From NCBI GenBank assembly GCA_964242945.1, contig CAXTCF010000197.1, positions 1-6,756 of the forward strand: 6,756 nucleotides of DNA, given 5' to 3'. The DNA is from Mesorhizobium_B sp964242945. Lineage in GTDB: Bacteria; Pseudomonadota; Alphaproteobacteria; Rhizobiales; Rhizobiaceae. A program made the translations under genes and the position numbers. The notes beneath the pieces are model-generated. The model did not search any database. It was not told where the DNA came from and saw only the letters and a list, made by a program, of their open reading frames with translations. Shown piece by piece: positions 1 to 5,490 of the stretch (position 1 is its first letter; every line of letters begins with the position of its first letter).

Positions 1-88
1 CCGCCCCGATGAACGCCCCCTGCCCGCCGCCCACCATGCCCCAACGGATCGGGCCTTTTAGAGTTTTCGACATCGACGCGACGACCAT
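1..88 (-). CDS. Gfo/Idh/MocA-family NAD(P)-dependent oxidoreductase, N-terminus only (partial)
   Basis: Only the first 29 codons are in the window; the gene continues past position 1. The visible protein carries the sequence RWGMVGGGQGAFIG (residues 15-28), a glycine-rich strand-turn-helix typical of the Rossmann NAD(P)-binding start of Gfo/Idh/MocA dehydrogenases, which oxidise or reduce sugars and inositols. Two in-frame ATGs exist, at 88 and 73. The one at 88 is preferred because AGGAG (102-98) lies 9 bases upstream; the one at 73 lacks a comparable site. It follows the isomerase gene on the same strand, a common pairing in rhizobial sugar-catabolic operons. The MITE-like element at 105-266 sits immediately upstream and separates it from the rest of the presumed operon. 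The family call rests on a short N-terminus, so substrate cannot be inferred. Confidence 0.72.
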   Translation of the reverse strand, partial: MVVASMSKTLKGPIRWGMVGGGQGAFIGA

Positions 89-97
89 ATGCTTTGT

Positions 98-102
98 CTC
101 CT
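98..102 (-). promoter_or_regulatory. Shine-Dalgarno site of the oxidoreductase
   Basis: AGGAG on the minus strand, 9 bases before the ATG at 88. It decides the start choice. It directly abuts the left end of the palindromic element; its first base is shared with the TAA flanking repeat (102-104). Confidence 0.65.
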
Positions 103-104
103 AA

Positions 105-124
105 GACCCCGTTTCATAATTCGA
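105..124 (+). repeat. Left terminal inverted repeat of the MITE-like element
   Basis: Twenty bases identical to the reverse complement of 247-266. The match extends one base outward into the flanking TAA (104 against 267). Confidence 0.8.
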
Positions 125-246
125 ACGGGTCGGTCCGGCGGTTCTTTTTGGCCCTCGCTTCGTTGCCAATACTCGCCGATGCAACCAGCATCGGCTGCGT
201 TTGGCGCCTCGCCAGGGCGCAAAAATCCCTCGCCGGCCCTCCGCCG

Positions 247-266
247 TCGAATTATGAAACGGGGTC
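247..266 (-). repeat. Right terminal inverted repeat of the MITE-like element
   Basis: Reverse complement of 105-124 without mismatch. Its outermost base supplies the G of the TAG stop codon (268-266) of the small minus-strand ORF. Confidence 0.8.
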
Positions 267-541
267 TAACGCGGTTTGCCGTCGATCAGAATGTTCTCGT
301 AGAAAATGTTCGCAGGACCTGTTTTCGGCTTCAATCTTATTCCCCAAGCACGGTTAGCTCGCAGATACGCAGCTGCATCTTCAATTTCGTCAAAGCTTAC
401 TGCGTTTTCGATCAGGTTGTGGCCTGGACCGCTTGGGTGACATTTGAAGCCGAAAAGTGGACCAGCCGCCGGCTTCGCTCTCGCGTTCGACTTGCAAGCT
501 TCGAACTCAATCCCAGTGTCGTTGAAAGCAGTTATCCTCAA
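266..541 (-). CDS. Small hypothetical protein, 91 aa, TTG start overlapping the isomerase stop
   Basis: I do not recognise this protein. The open frame reads from a TTG at 541, which overlaps the isomerase TGA as TTGA (analogous to the common ATGA overlap and suggesting translational coupling), to a TAG at 268-266. The C-terminal half looks protein-like: NAVSFDEIEDAAAYLRANRAWG (residues 46-67; acidic, helical, single Trp) followed by a mixed strand-like tail ending ILIDGKPR. The N-terminal half contains GPLFGFKCHPSGPGHN with one Cys. There is no signal peptide or membrane segment. By hand count 301-540 is about 51% GC, well below the neighbouring genes (about 68% in a sampled line of the isomerase), and rare codons (ATA, AGA, TTG) occur, which suggests foreign origin. 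The frame stays open upstream into the isomerase, so it could also be the 3' remnant of a longer lost gene. If it is not a gene, 89-537 holds only the MITE-like element. Confidence 0.4.
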   Translation of the reverse strand: MRITAFNDTGIEFEACKSNARAKPAAGPLFGFKCHPSGPGHNLIENAVSFDEIEDAAAYLRANRAWGIRLKPKTGPANIFYENILIDGKPR

Positions 542-1599
542 TCTTCTATCCCCATCATCTTCCGCAGCACGCCCTTGTCTGTCGCCCCGCCGGCGAAATC
601 GTCGAACGCCTTTTCCGTCACGCGGATGATGTGGTTCTGGATGAAAGGCGCGCCTTCCGCCGCGCCATCCTCCGGGTGTTTCAGGCAGCACTCCCATTCC
701 AGCACCGCCCACGAGTCGTAGCCATACTGCGCGAGCTTGGAGAAGATGCCCGAAAAATCCACCTGACCGTCGCCGAGCGAGCGAAAACGCCCTGCCCGCT
801 CCAGCCAGGAGGCGTAGCCGGAATAGACGCCCTGCCGCCCGGACGGGTTGAACTCGGCGTCTTTCACGTGAAACGCCTTGATGCGCTCGTGGTAGATGTC
901 GATGAAGGCGAGATAGTCGAGCTGTTGCAGCAGGAAGTGCGACGGGTCGTAGTTGATGTTGGCACGTTTGTGCCCGTTCACCGTGTCCAGAAAGCGCTCG
1001 AAAGTCGCGCCGTCGAACAGGTCCTCGCCGGGATGGATTTCATAAGCGAGATCGACACCCGCTTCGTCATAAGCGTCAAGGATCGGCATCCAGCGGCGGC
1101 CAAGCTCGGCAAATGCCTCCTCAATCAGCCCGGCCGGACGCTGCGGCCAGGGATAGAGGTAGGGAAACGCGAGCGAGCCGGAGAAGCTCACGGACGCCTT
1201 CAGGCCGAGATGCTGAGACGCTTTCGCGGCCCAAAGCATCTGCTGCACCGCCCATTCCTGCCTTGCCTTCGGGTTGTTGTGAACCGCAGCCGGCGCGAAG
1301 GCGTCGAACTGCGCGTCATAGGCGGGATGGACGGCGACCAACTGGCCCTGGAGATGCGTGGAAAGCTCGGTGATTGCCACACCTGCTTCCCGGCAGACGC
1401 CGGCCACCTCGTCGCAATAGTCCTTGGACGTGCCGGCCTTTTCCAGGTCGAACAGCGATCCAACGAAGGTCGGGATCTGCACGCCCTTGTAGCCCAGCCC
1501 CGCCGCCCAGGCGGCGATCGAAGCGAGGCTGTTGAACGGCGCAGCGGCGCCCGCGAACTGCGCCAGAAAAATACCCGGCCCTTTCATGGTCGCTGGCAT
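538..1599 (-). CDS. Sugar phosphate isomerase/epimerase-like TIM-barrel enzyme (AP_endonuc_2 fold), 353 aa
   Basis: The protein belongs to the xylose-isomerase-like TIM-barrel superfamily, whose members use a divalent metal to isomerise, epimerise or dehydrate sugars and keto-sugars. Motifs along the barrel include GYKGVQIPTF (37-46), ELSTHLQGQ (78-86), YEIHPGEDLFDG (186-197), NINYDPSHF (214-222), AFHVKDAEF (242-250) and VLEWEC (299-304). By family pattern E187, D218, H244 and E301 or E303 are the likely metal ligands. The length (353 aa) is typical. The ATG at 1599 is chosen because GGAGG (around 1608-1612) lies about 8 bases upstream and the ORF upstream of it has no family resemblance. The gene lies just after the AraC-type regulator on the same strand and upstream of a Gfo/Idh/MocA oxidoreductase. 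That pairing, and members of this fold acting on 3-keto-glycosides, suggest a dehydrogenase/isomerase step in sugar catabolism. The exact substrate is not deducible. Cytoplasmic, no signal peptide. Confidence 0.85.
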   Translation of the reverse strand: MPATMKGPGIFLAQFAGAAAPFNSLASIAAWAAGLGYKGVQIPTFVGSLFDLEKAGTSKDYCDEVAGVCREAGVAITELSTHLQGQLVAVHPAYDAQFDAFAPAAVHNNPKARQEWAVQQMLWAAKASQHLGLKASVSFSGSLAFPYLYPWPQRPAGLIEEAFAELGRRWMPILDAYDEAGVDLAYEIHPGEDLFDGATFERFLDTVNGHKRANINYDPSHFLLQQLDYLAFIDIYHERIKAFHVKDAEFNPSGRQGVYSGYASWLERAGRFRSLGDGQVDFSGIFSKLAQYGYDSWAVLEWECCLKHPEDGAAEGAPFIQNHIIRVTEKAFDDFAGGATDKGVLRKMMGIED

Positions 1600-1655
1600 G
1601 GCAAAGTCCTCCCTTGCGGGATCAAAACCCGCTTTGTGGAAGCGAGCTAATGCCC

Positions 1656-1685
1656 GCCTGCACGCCGCCTTGCAAGGCCGCAGGC
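1656..1685 (-). other. Nested inverted repeat after the regulator gene
   Basis: GCCTGC (1656-1661) pairs with GCAGGC (1680-1685), enclosing a 12-base palindrome GCCTTGCAAGGC (1667-1678). It starts two bases beyond the regulator stop codon and ends about 57 bases before the isomerase start. No T-tract follows on the minus strand, so it is not a standard intrinsic terminator. It could be a mRNA-stabilising or attenuating structure between the two genes. Confidence 0.35.
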
Positions 1686-1687
1686 TT

Positions 1688-2527
1688 CTATTGCGCAACA
1701 GGCACCCAAACCTCCAATCCGCCCATTCCGGTCTGCGGGTCGAACCGCTTGGCGTAGTGCTCGATCATGCTGACCGGGCTTGGAGCCAGCCGAAAGCCGG
1801 AAGCGGGCAGCCACTGCCCGAAGATCGCGCCGCACGTCGCCTGCACGGCGGAAACATGGCCGTCGTGGCGGAACACGGCAAAGGCCTGCGCCGGCACCTC
1901 CGCTATGGCCAAGCCCGCCGGCCGGTCGGCGCCGCCCAAGGCCACGCCGGCGAGGTAGTCGAACCCCTCCGCGCCGTCGGGATGCGCAAGGCAGAGGCCA
2001 TAGGCATGGCCGGCGATCTTGCCCGGCAGCGTGCCGATCTGCGGTCCGAAGCGCTGCCAGAGCGCGGGGATGCCGGCCGTGTCGGAATAGGGAAAGAAGT
2101 CCCGCAAGCCGGCGACGCGCATCGCTGGCTTCTCCTCGATGCGCGGTTCGGCAAGGTTTTTCGTCGGGGCGTCAGGCATCCTGATGGGCTCCACAAGCTG
2201 GATCGTTTCGAGCGTGGCGCGTGCGCGCAGCGCTTCGGGCGTCTGCCCGAACTGCTCGCGAAAGGCGCGGGTGAAAGCCTCGTGGGAGCCGTAGCCGGCA
2301 TCCAGCGCCACGGCTAAAATGTCGGGCGCGCCGGCAGCCAAAACCTTGGCGGCTTCCGAAAGGCGGCGTGCCCGAAGGTAGCCCGCAACCGAATGGCCGG
2401 TCGCCAGCCCGAAGGCGCGGCAAAGGTGGAAACGCGACAGGCCGGCCACGTCGGCGATCCGCTCCAGCGAAAGCGGCCGGGAAAAATGGCTTTCGATGAA
2501 CCAGAGCGCTTTGCCAACCGGCGTCAT
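1688..2527 (-). CDS. AraC-family transcriptional regulator with C-terminal GyrI-like ligand domain, 279 aa
   Basis: Residues 4-105 form an AraC/XylS DNA-binding domain at the N-terminus. The first helix-turn-helix covers LSLERIADVAGLSRFHLCRAF (19-39). The second covers LAVALDAGYGSHEAFTRAFR (71-90) and ends with the family signature FREQFGQTPEALR (89-101). Residues about 110-279 match the GyrI-like/BmrR-type small-molecule domain: an EPIRMPDAPTK-type opening strand, the segment IPALWQRFGPQIG (153-165), and a C-terminal strand pair around IEHYAKRFDP (255-264) and GGLEVWVPVA (269-278). This is the layout of Rob-like and drug-sensing AraC regulators. The start at 2527 has GGGAG 7 bases upstream and fits the family; the longer open frame upstream is antisense to the next gene. 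It is transcribed divergently from the ene-reductase gene across a 165-bp control region, so that gene is its most likely target. The ligand is unknown. Confidence 0.88.
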   Translation of the reverse strand: MTPVGKALWFIESHFSRPLSLERIADVAGLSRFHLCRAFGLATGHSVAGYLRARRLSEAAKVLAAGAPDILAVALDAGYGSHEAFTRAFREQFGQTPEALRARATLETIQLVEPIRMPDAPTKNLAEPRIEEKPAMRVAGLRDFFPYSDTAGIPALWQRFGPQIGTLPGKIAGHAYGLCLAHPDGAEGFDYLAGVALGGADRPAGLAIAEVPAQAFAVFRHDGHVSAVQATCGAIFGQWLPASGFRLAPSPVSMIEHYAKRFDPQTGMGGLEVWVPVAQ

Positions 2528-2692
2528 GCCTTGTCTCCCAGGAGGAACCCTCATCCTGTTCCGAAGGCAGGCCGTCGGCTTGATCGGGCTTGCGCTTCTG
2601 CATCGCGCCCATGCACGAACCGGAGTTGTCCAACTCCCACGCCTGCATAGATGGGGACGCTCCGCACTGCACTCCCCACCGGATCGAACCCC
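2528..2692. promoter_or_regulatory. Divergent control region between the regulator and the ene-reductase
   Basis: This 165-bp non-coding stretch must hold the promoters of both flanking genes. Weak sigma70-like boxes can be read on the plus strand (TTGTCC at 2626-2631 with TAGATG at 2648-2653, 16 bases apart) and on the minus strand (TTGGAC, covering 2632-2627). Both -35 candidates fall within the 16-base palindrome at 2622-2637, so a protein bound there could control both directions. Box assignment is tentative. Confidence 0.45.
2622..2637. promoter_or_regulatory. Palindromic operator candidate GGAGTTG-TC-CAACTCC
   Basis: A perfect 7-bp inverted repeat with a 2-base centre, located between two divergent genes and overlapping candidate -35 boxes for both. 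Such symmetry suits a dimeric repressor or activator. AraC-family proteins more often use direct repeats, so a different regulator, or two AraC monomers in opposite orientation, is possible. Confidence 0.45.
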
Positions 2693-3793
2693 ATGACCAG
2701 CGCGCTGTTTTCGCCGATCACCCTCAATGGCCTCGAATTTCCCAACCGCATCGCGGTTGCGCCGATGTGCCAGTATTCCGCCGACGACGGCTCCGCCACC
2801 GATTGGCACGTCCAGCACTGGATGAACCTCGGCATGTCGGGCGCCGGCATGGTGACGGTGGAGATGACCGACGTAGAGCGTCGCGGGCGCATCACGCACG
2901 GGTGCCTCGGCCTCTACTCCCCGCACAACGAGGTCGCCGCCAAGCGCGCCCTGGATGCGGCGAAGGCGGTTGCCGTGCCCGGCACGAAATGGGGCGTGCA
3001 GCTGGCCCATGCCGGGCGCAAGGCCTCCAACCAGCGGCCCTGGGAAGGCGGCGGTCCTCTGAAGCCGAACCAAGACCCCTGGCCTGTGGTCTCCGCTTCG
3101 GCAATTCCCTTCGACGAGGGCTGGGCCGTTCCGCATGCCATGACCGAAGAAGAGATCGGCGCGTTGGTCGAACGCTGGGCCGAAGCCGCCGCGCGTGCGC
3201 AAAGAATCGGCTTCGACTTCATCGAATTGCACGGCGCCCACGGCTACCTGCTGGCGCAGTTCCTGTCGCCGCTTTCCAACCGGCGCACCGACCGATACGG
3301 CGGCAGCCTCGAAAACCGCATGCGGCTGATCCTCGAAGTGGCGCGCGCCGTGCGCCAAGCCGCGCCGGGCCTCCTGCTAGGCGCCCGGCTTTCCGTGAGC
3401 GAATGGGTGGACGGCGGGTTCTCGCCCGACGATGCGGTCGAGGTGACCAAGGCGCTCAAGGCGGAAGGCATCGCCTATCTCTGCTGCTCCTCCGGCGGCA
3501 ACTCCCCGCACCAGAAGATCCCCTCCGGCCCCGGCTACCAGGTCCACCTCGCCCGCCATATCCGCGAGAAAGCAGAAATCCCGACGCGCGCCGTCGGCGC
3601 CATCACCACGCCGGAACAGGCCGAAGCGATCGTGAAAAACGGCGATGCCGACTTCGCGGCGCTCGCCCGCGCCTTTCTGGCGGACATGCGCTGGCCCTGG
3701 CGCGCGGCAGCAGAACTCGGCGGAAAAATCGAGCCGGCGCCGCAATACGCCCGCTCGATGCCGATCCTGAAGGACTGGGTGAAGGCAGCCTGA
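2693..3793 (+). CDS. NADH:flavin oxidoreductase of the Old Yellow Enzyme family (XenA/YqjM type), 366 aa
   Basis: This is a cytoplasmic FMN-dependent ene-reductase: NAD(P)H reduces FMN, which then reduces activated C=C bonds or nitro groups of electrophilic xenobiotics. It is a TIM barrel. Key segments are PNRIAVAPMCQYSADDG (17-33) with C26 and Y28, the flavin-tuning Cys and partner Tyr of the YqjM/XenA class; GVQLAHAGRK (101-110) with Q103; RPWEGGG (115-121); IELHGAHGYLLAQFLSP (177-193) with the substrate-binding pair H180 and H183 and Y185; RRTDRYGGSLENR (197-209); GARLS (230-234) with R232; and FAALARAFLADMRWP (321-335) for the FMN phosphate. QYAR near the C-terminus (351-354) matches the arginine-finger region of YqjM-like dimers. 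The ATG at 2693 is preferred over 2651: it aligns with family N-termini and has a weak GGA (2681-2683) upstream, whereas 2651 has none. Divergent regulator and downstream MATE pump suggest detoxification. Confidence 0.93.
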   Translation: MTSALFSPITLNGLEFPNRIAVAPMCQYSADDGSATDWHVQHWMNLGMSGAGMVTVEMTDVERRGRITHGCLGLYSPHNEVAAKRALDAAKAVAVPGTKWGVQLAHAGRKASNQRPWEGGGPLKPNQDPWPVVSASAIPFDEGWAVPHAMTEEEIGALVERWAEAAARAQRIGFDFIELHGAHGYLLAQFLSPLSNRRTDRYGGSLENRMRLILEVARAVRQAAPGLLLGARLSVSEWVDGGFSPDDAVEVTKALKAEGIAYLCCSSGGNSPHQKIPSGPGYQVHLARHIREKAEIPTRAVGAITTPEQAEAIVKNGDADFAALARAFLADMRWPWRAAAELGGKIEPAPQYARSMPILKDWVKAA

Positions 3794-3809
3794 GCGCGTC
3801 GCCCGCTTC

Positions 3810-3829
3810 CCTCTGCTTGCCCCCAGAGG
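3810..3829 (+). terminator. Hairpin 16 bases after the ene-reductase stop, weak terminator candidate
   Basis: CCTCTG (3810-3815) pairs with CAGAGG (3824-3829) around an 8-base loop. The sequence after it, CGAATTAAG, has no proper T-tract, so termination would be inefficient and read-through into the exporter gene is possible. Confidence 0.3.
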
Positions 3830-3833
3830 CGAA

Positions 3834-3986
3834 TTAAGCCAGAAGCGGCCTCCAGCGGCCGGAACCGGGTTTGCGGCTGCGGAAGGACGTGCCCTGCATG
3901 TCCGCCGGCGTGACAGGGGCAGCGAAGCGCCCGTCGCGCCAGGCTCGGCACCCGTCGAAGCAGGAACAGCAAGGCAGGCGGCTCAT
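3834..3986 (-). CDS. Possible small Cys-containing ORF, 50 aa, antisense in the ene-reductase/MATE gap
   Basis: This unrecognised frame is too short for ordinary gene finders. It begins MSRLPCCSCFDGCRAW, with four Cys (residues 6, 7, 9 and 13), and ends in a basic tail FRSRKPGSGRWRPLLA. An AAGGG lies 7 bases before its ATG. It fills most of the otherwise empty gap between the ene-reductase and the MATE gene on the opposite strand, and its ATG (3986-3984) overlaps the preferred MATE ATG (3985-3987) on the palindrome CATG. The Cys cluster could bind a metal, but in GC-rich DNA a 50-codon frame can arise by chance. No family is recognised and coding status is uncertain. Confidence 0.2.
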   Translation of the reverse strand: MSRLPCCSCFDGCRAWRDGRFAAPVTPADMQGTSFRSRKPGSGRWRPLLA

Positions 3987-5403
3987 GTCTGCGCCCTTTT
4001 CCCCGGCCGGAAGGCCGGCGGCGCAAAACCTTTGGCTTCACGAAATCCTGGCCATGCTCAAGCTCGGCTGGCCGATCGTGCTGACCAACCTCGCCCAGAC
4101 CGCGATGACCGCGACCGACGTCATGATGATGGGCCGCTTGAGCGCGGACGCGCTGGCGGCAGGCGCGCTGGGCGCCAACCTTTACTTCCTGCCGCTGATC
4201 TTCGGGCTCGGCTTCATGCTGGCGACGCAGCCGATGATGGCGACCGAGCTTGGCCGCAACCGCCATTCGGTGCGCGACCTCAGGCGCACCGTGCGCCAGG
4301 GCTTGTGGGTCGCTGTCTTGGTCAGCCTGCCGATCTGGCTGTTGCTGTGGAACGCGGAAGCGATCCTCAAGGCGATGGGCCAGGACCCGAAACTGTCGGT
4401 GCTGGCGGGGTCCTATGTCCGCACGCTGCAATGGGCGACGCTGCCCTTCTACGGCTACATCGTTTTGCGCTCCTTCATCTCGGCGCTGGAACGGCCGGGC
4501 TGGGCGCTCGTGGTCGTGGTGTTCGCCGTCGCCTTCAACGCCTTCGCCAACTGGTGCCTGATGTTCGGGCACTTTGGGTTTCCCCCGCTCGGCCTGCCCG
4601 GCTCAGGCCTGGCGACCACGCTGTCTTCGGCTCTCCTGTTCGCCGGCCTCTGCCTCGTTGTGCTGCGGGAGAAGAAATTCCGGCGCTACCGCCTGTTCGG
4701 CCGCTGGTGGCGCCCGGACTGGCCGCGCCTTGCCGCGCTCCTGAAGCTCGGCGGGCCGGTGGCAGGGCTGCTCCTGTTCGAGGTGTCGCTGTTCAACGCG
4801 GCGGCCTTTGCGATGGGCCTGATCGATTCGGCCTCGCTTGCGGCGCACGCCATCGCGATCCAGATCACGGCGTTGTCCTTCATGGTGCCGCTGGGCATGG
4901 GGCAGGCCGCCACGGTGCGCGTCGGCCGCGCTTTCGGGGCGGGCGACCGGCAGGGCGTTGCGCGCGCGGGCTGGGCCGCTTTTGCCCTCGGCGTCGGCTT
5001 CATGCTGGTGACGGCGTCCCTGATGCTGTTTGCGCCGCGGCTGCTGATCTCCGGCTTCCTCGACTTGGGCGATGCCGCCAATGCCCGCGTGGCCCAACTG
5101 GCCGTCACCTTTCTCGCCTTCGGGGCGCTGTTCCAGGTGATGGACGGGGCACAGGCCGTGGGCGCCGGCATGCTGCGCGGCCTGCACGACACGGCGGTGC
5201 CGATGGTCTTTGCCGCCGCCGGCTATTGGGGCATCGGCATGCCGCTCGGCCTGCTGCTGGCCTTTCATCTGGGTTGGGGCGGCAGCGGCATCTGGATCGG
5301 CCTTTCGACCGGGCTTGCGGTGGTGGCCCTGCTTCTGCTGGTGCGCTGGCTGCGGCGCGACCGCTTGAAACACGCGCCGCTCGCGCCGCCCGTCCTGATC
5401 TGA
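3985..5403 (+). CDS. MATE-family multidrug/cation antiporter (NorM-like), 472 aa, inner membrane
   Basis: The protein has two homologous six-helix halves, the hallmark of MATE exporters that expel cationic drugs in exchange for Na+ or H+. The first half opens with LGWPIVLTNLAQTAMTATDVMMMG (27-50), with D45 in the first helix, and contains QPMMATELGR (82-91). The second half starts at about 252 (LLKLGGPVAGLLLFEVSLFN), with E266 in the position of the NorM helix-7 acid, followed by GMGQAATVRVGRAFGAGD (304-321). D387 lies in FQVMDGAQAVGAGMLRGLHD (383-402), equivalent to the conserved acid of NorM helix 10. The C-terminus is a short basic tail. The length fits the family. Start 3985 gives the usual length, with AGGCAGG just upstream. 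An alternative ATG at 3898, preceded by GGAAGGA, would add 29 basic, non-membrane residues. It lies 191 bp after the ene-reductase on the same strand, suggesting a common detoxification role. Confidence 0.93.
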   Translation: MSAPFSPAGRPAAQNLWLHEILAMLKLGWPIVLTNLAQTAMTATDVMMMGRLSADALAAGALGANLYFLPLIFGLGFMLATQPMMATELGRNRHSVRDLRRTVRQGLWVAVLVSLPIWLLLWNAEAILKAMGQDPKLSVLAGSYVRTLQWATLPFYGYIVLRSFISALERPGWALVVVVFAVAFNAFANWCLMFGHFGFPPLGLPGSGLATTLSSALLFAGLCLVVLREKKFRRYRLFGRWWRPDWPRLAALLKLGGPVAGLLLFEVSLFNAAAFAMGLIDSASLAAHAIAIQITALSFMVPLGMGQAATVRVGRAFGAGDRQGVARAGWAAFALGVGFMLVTASLMLFAPRLLISGFLDLGDAANARVAQLAVTFLAFGALFQVMDGAQAVGAGMLRGLHDTAVPMVFAAAGYWGIGMPLGLLLAFHLGWGGSGIWIGLSTGLAVVALLLLVRWLRRDRLKHAPLAPPVLI

Positions 5404-5423
5404 GCAGCCAAGGGGCTGCATTT
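5404..5423 (+). terminator. Intrinsic terminator after the MATE gene
   Basis: GCAGCC (5404-5409) and GGCTGC (5414-5419) form a 6-bp GC-rich stem with a 4-base AAGG loop, directly after the TGA of the exporter gene, followed by ATTT. The T-tract is short but the position and compact stem suit a rho-independent terminator separating this unit from pncB. Confidence 0.55.
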
Positions 5424-5436
5424 CCCCCGGCGGATG

Positions 5437-5446
5437 GCCTATAGGC
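5437..5446 (+). promoter_or_regulatory. Possible pncB promoter -10 region within a 10-bp palindrome
   Basis: TATAGG (5440-5445) resembles a sigma70 -10 box and sits 45 bases before the pncB ATG. It lies inside the perfect palindrome GCCTATAGGC, which could be an operator half of its own. No convincing -35 box is present at the right spacing, where the terminator's downstream arm lies. Confidence 0.25.
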
Positions 5447-5490
5447 TCTCCTCGTTTCCGCATTGTTGAGCGCGGGGCGAGGAAAAGAGC

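Larger units (their letters stand above)
105..266. mobile_element. MITE-like palindromic insertion, 162 bp, with 20-bp terminal inverted repeats and TAA flanks
   Basis: The ends are perfect 20-bp inverted repeats (105-124 and 247-266, outer end reading GACCCCGTTTCATAATTCGA). A TAA direct repeat flanks them (102-104 and 267-269), as expected of a 3-bp target duplication. The interior is also symmetrical: CCGGCG (135-140) matches CGCCGG (231-236), TTTTTG (145-150) matches CAAAAA (220-225), GCCAA (165-169) matches TTGGC (201-205), and the centre is a perfect 8-bp hairpin (175-195, loop AACCA). The whole element could fold into one long imperfect hairpin. It has no transposase gene, so it would be moved in trans. 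Three-base TNA duplications are known for the IS1031 group of the IS5 family; assignment to that group is inference. It could instead be a rhizobial intergenic palindromic repeat of the RIME type. Confidence 0.72.

Noticed and set aside
105..266. Considered a simple intrinsic terminator or CRISPR-like repeat
   Set aside because: It is much longer than a terminator, the terminal repeats are flanked by a direct TAA repeat, and there is only one unit with no regularly spaced repeats.
631..1650. 339-codon plus-strand frame opposite the isomerase
   Set aside because: The composition is that of an antisense shadow and the minus strand carries a complete family-typical enzyme.
2528..3358. Upstream extension of the regulator frame on the minus strand
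   Set aside because: It runs antisense through the ene-reductase; the regulator has a good ribosome binding site and family-like N-terminus at 2527.
3871..5444. Alternative plus-strand frame of 470 codons in the MATE region (4032-5444)
   Set aside because: It is Arg/Gly/Ala-rich with no membrane segments, while the other frame encodes a full 12-helix transporter.
5420..5490. Riboswitch or NAD-responsive leader before pncB
   Set aside because: The leader is under 90 bases and largely taken up by the upstream terminator and a 10-bp palindrome; no recognisable riboswitch core is visible.
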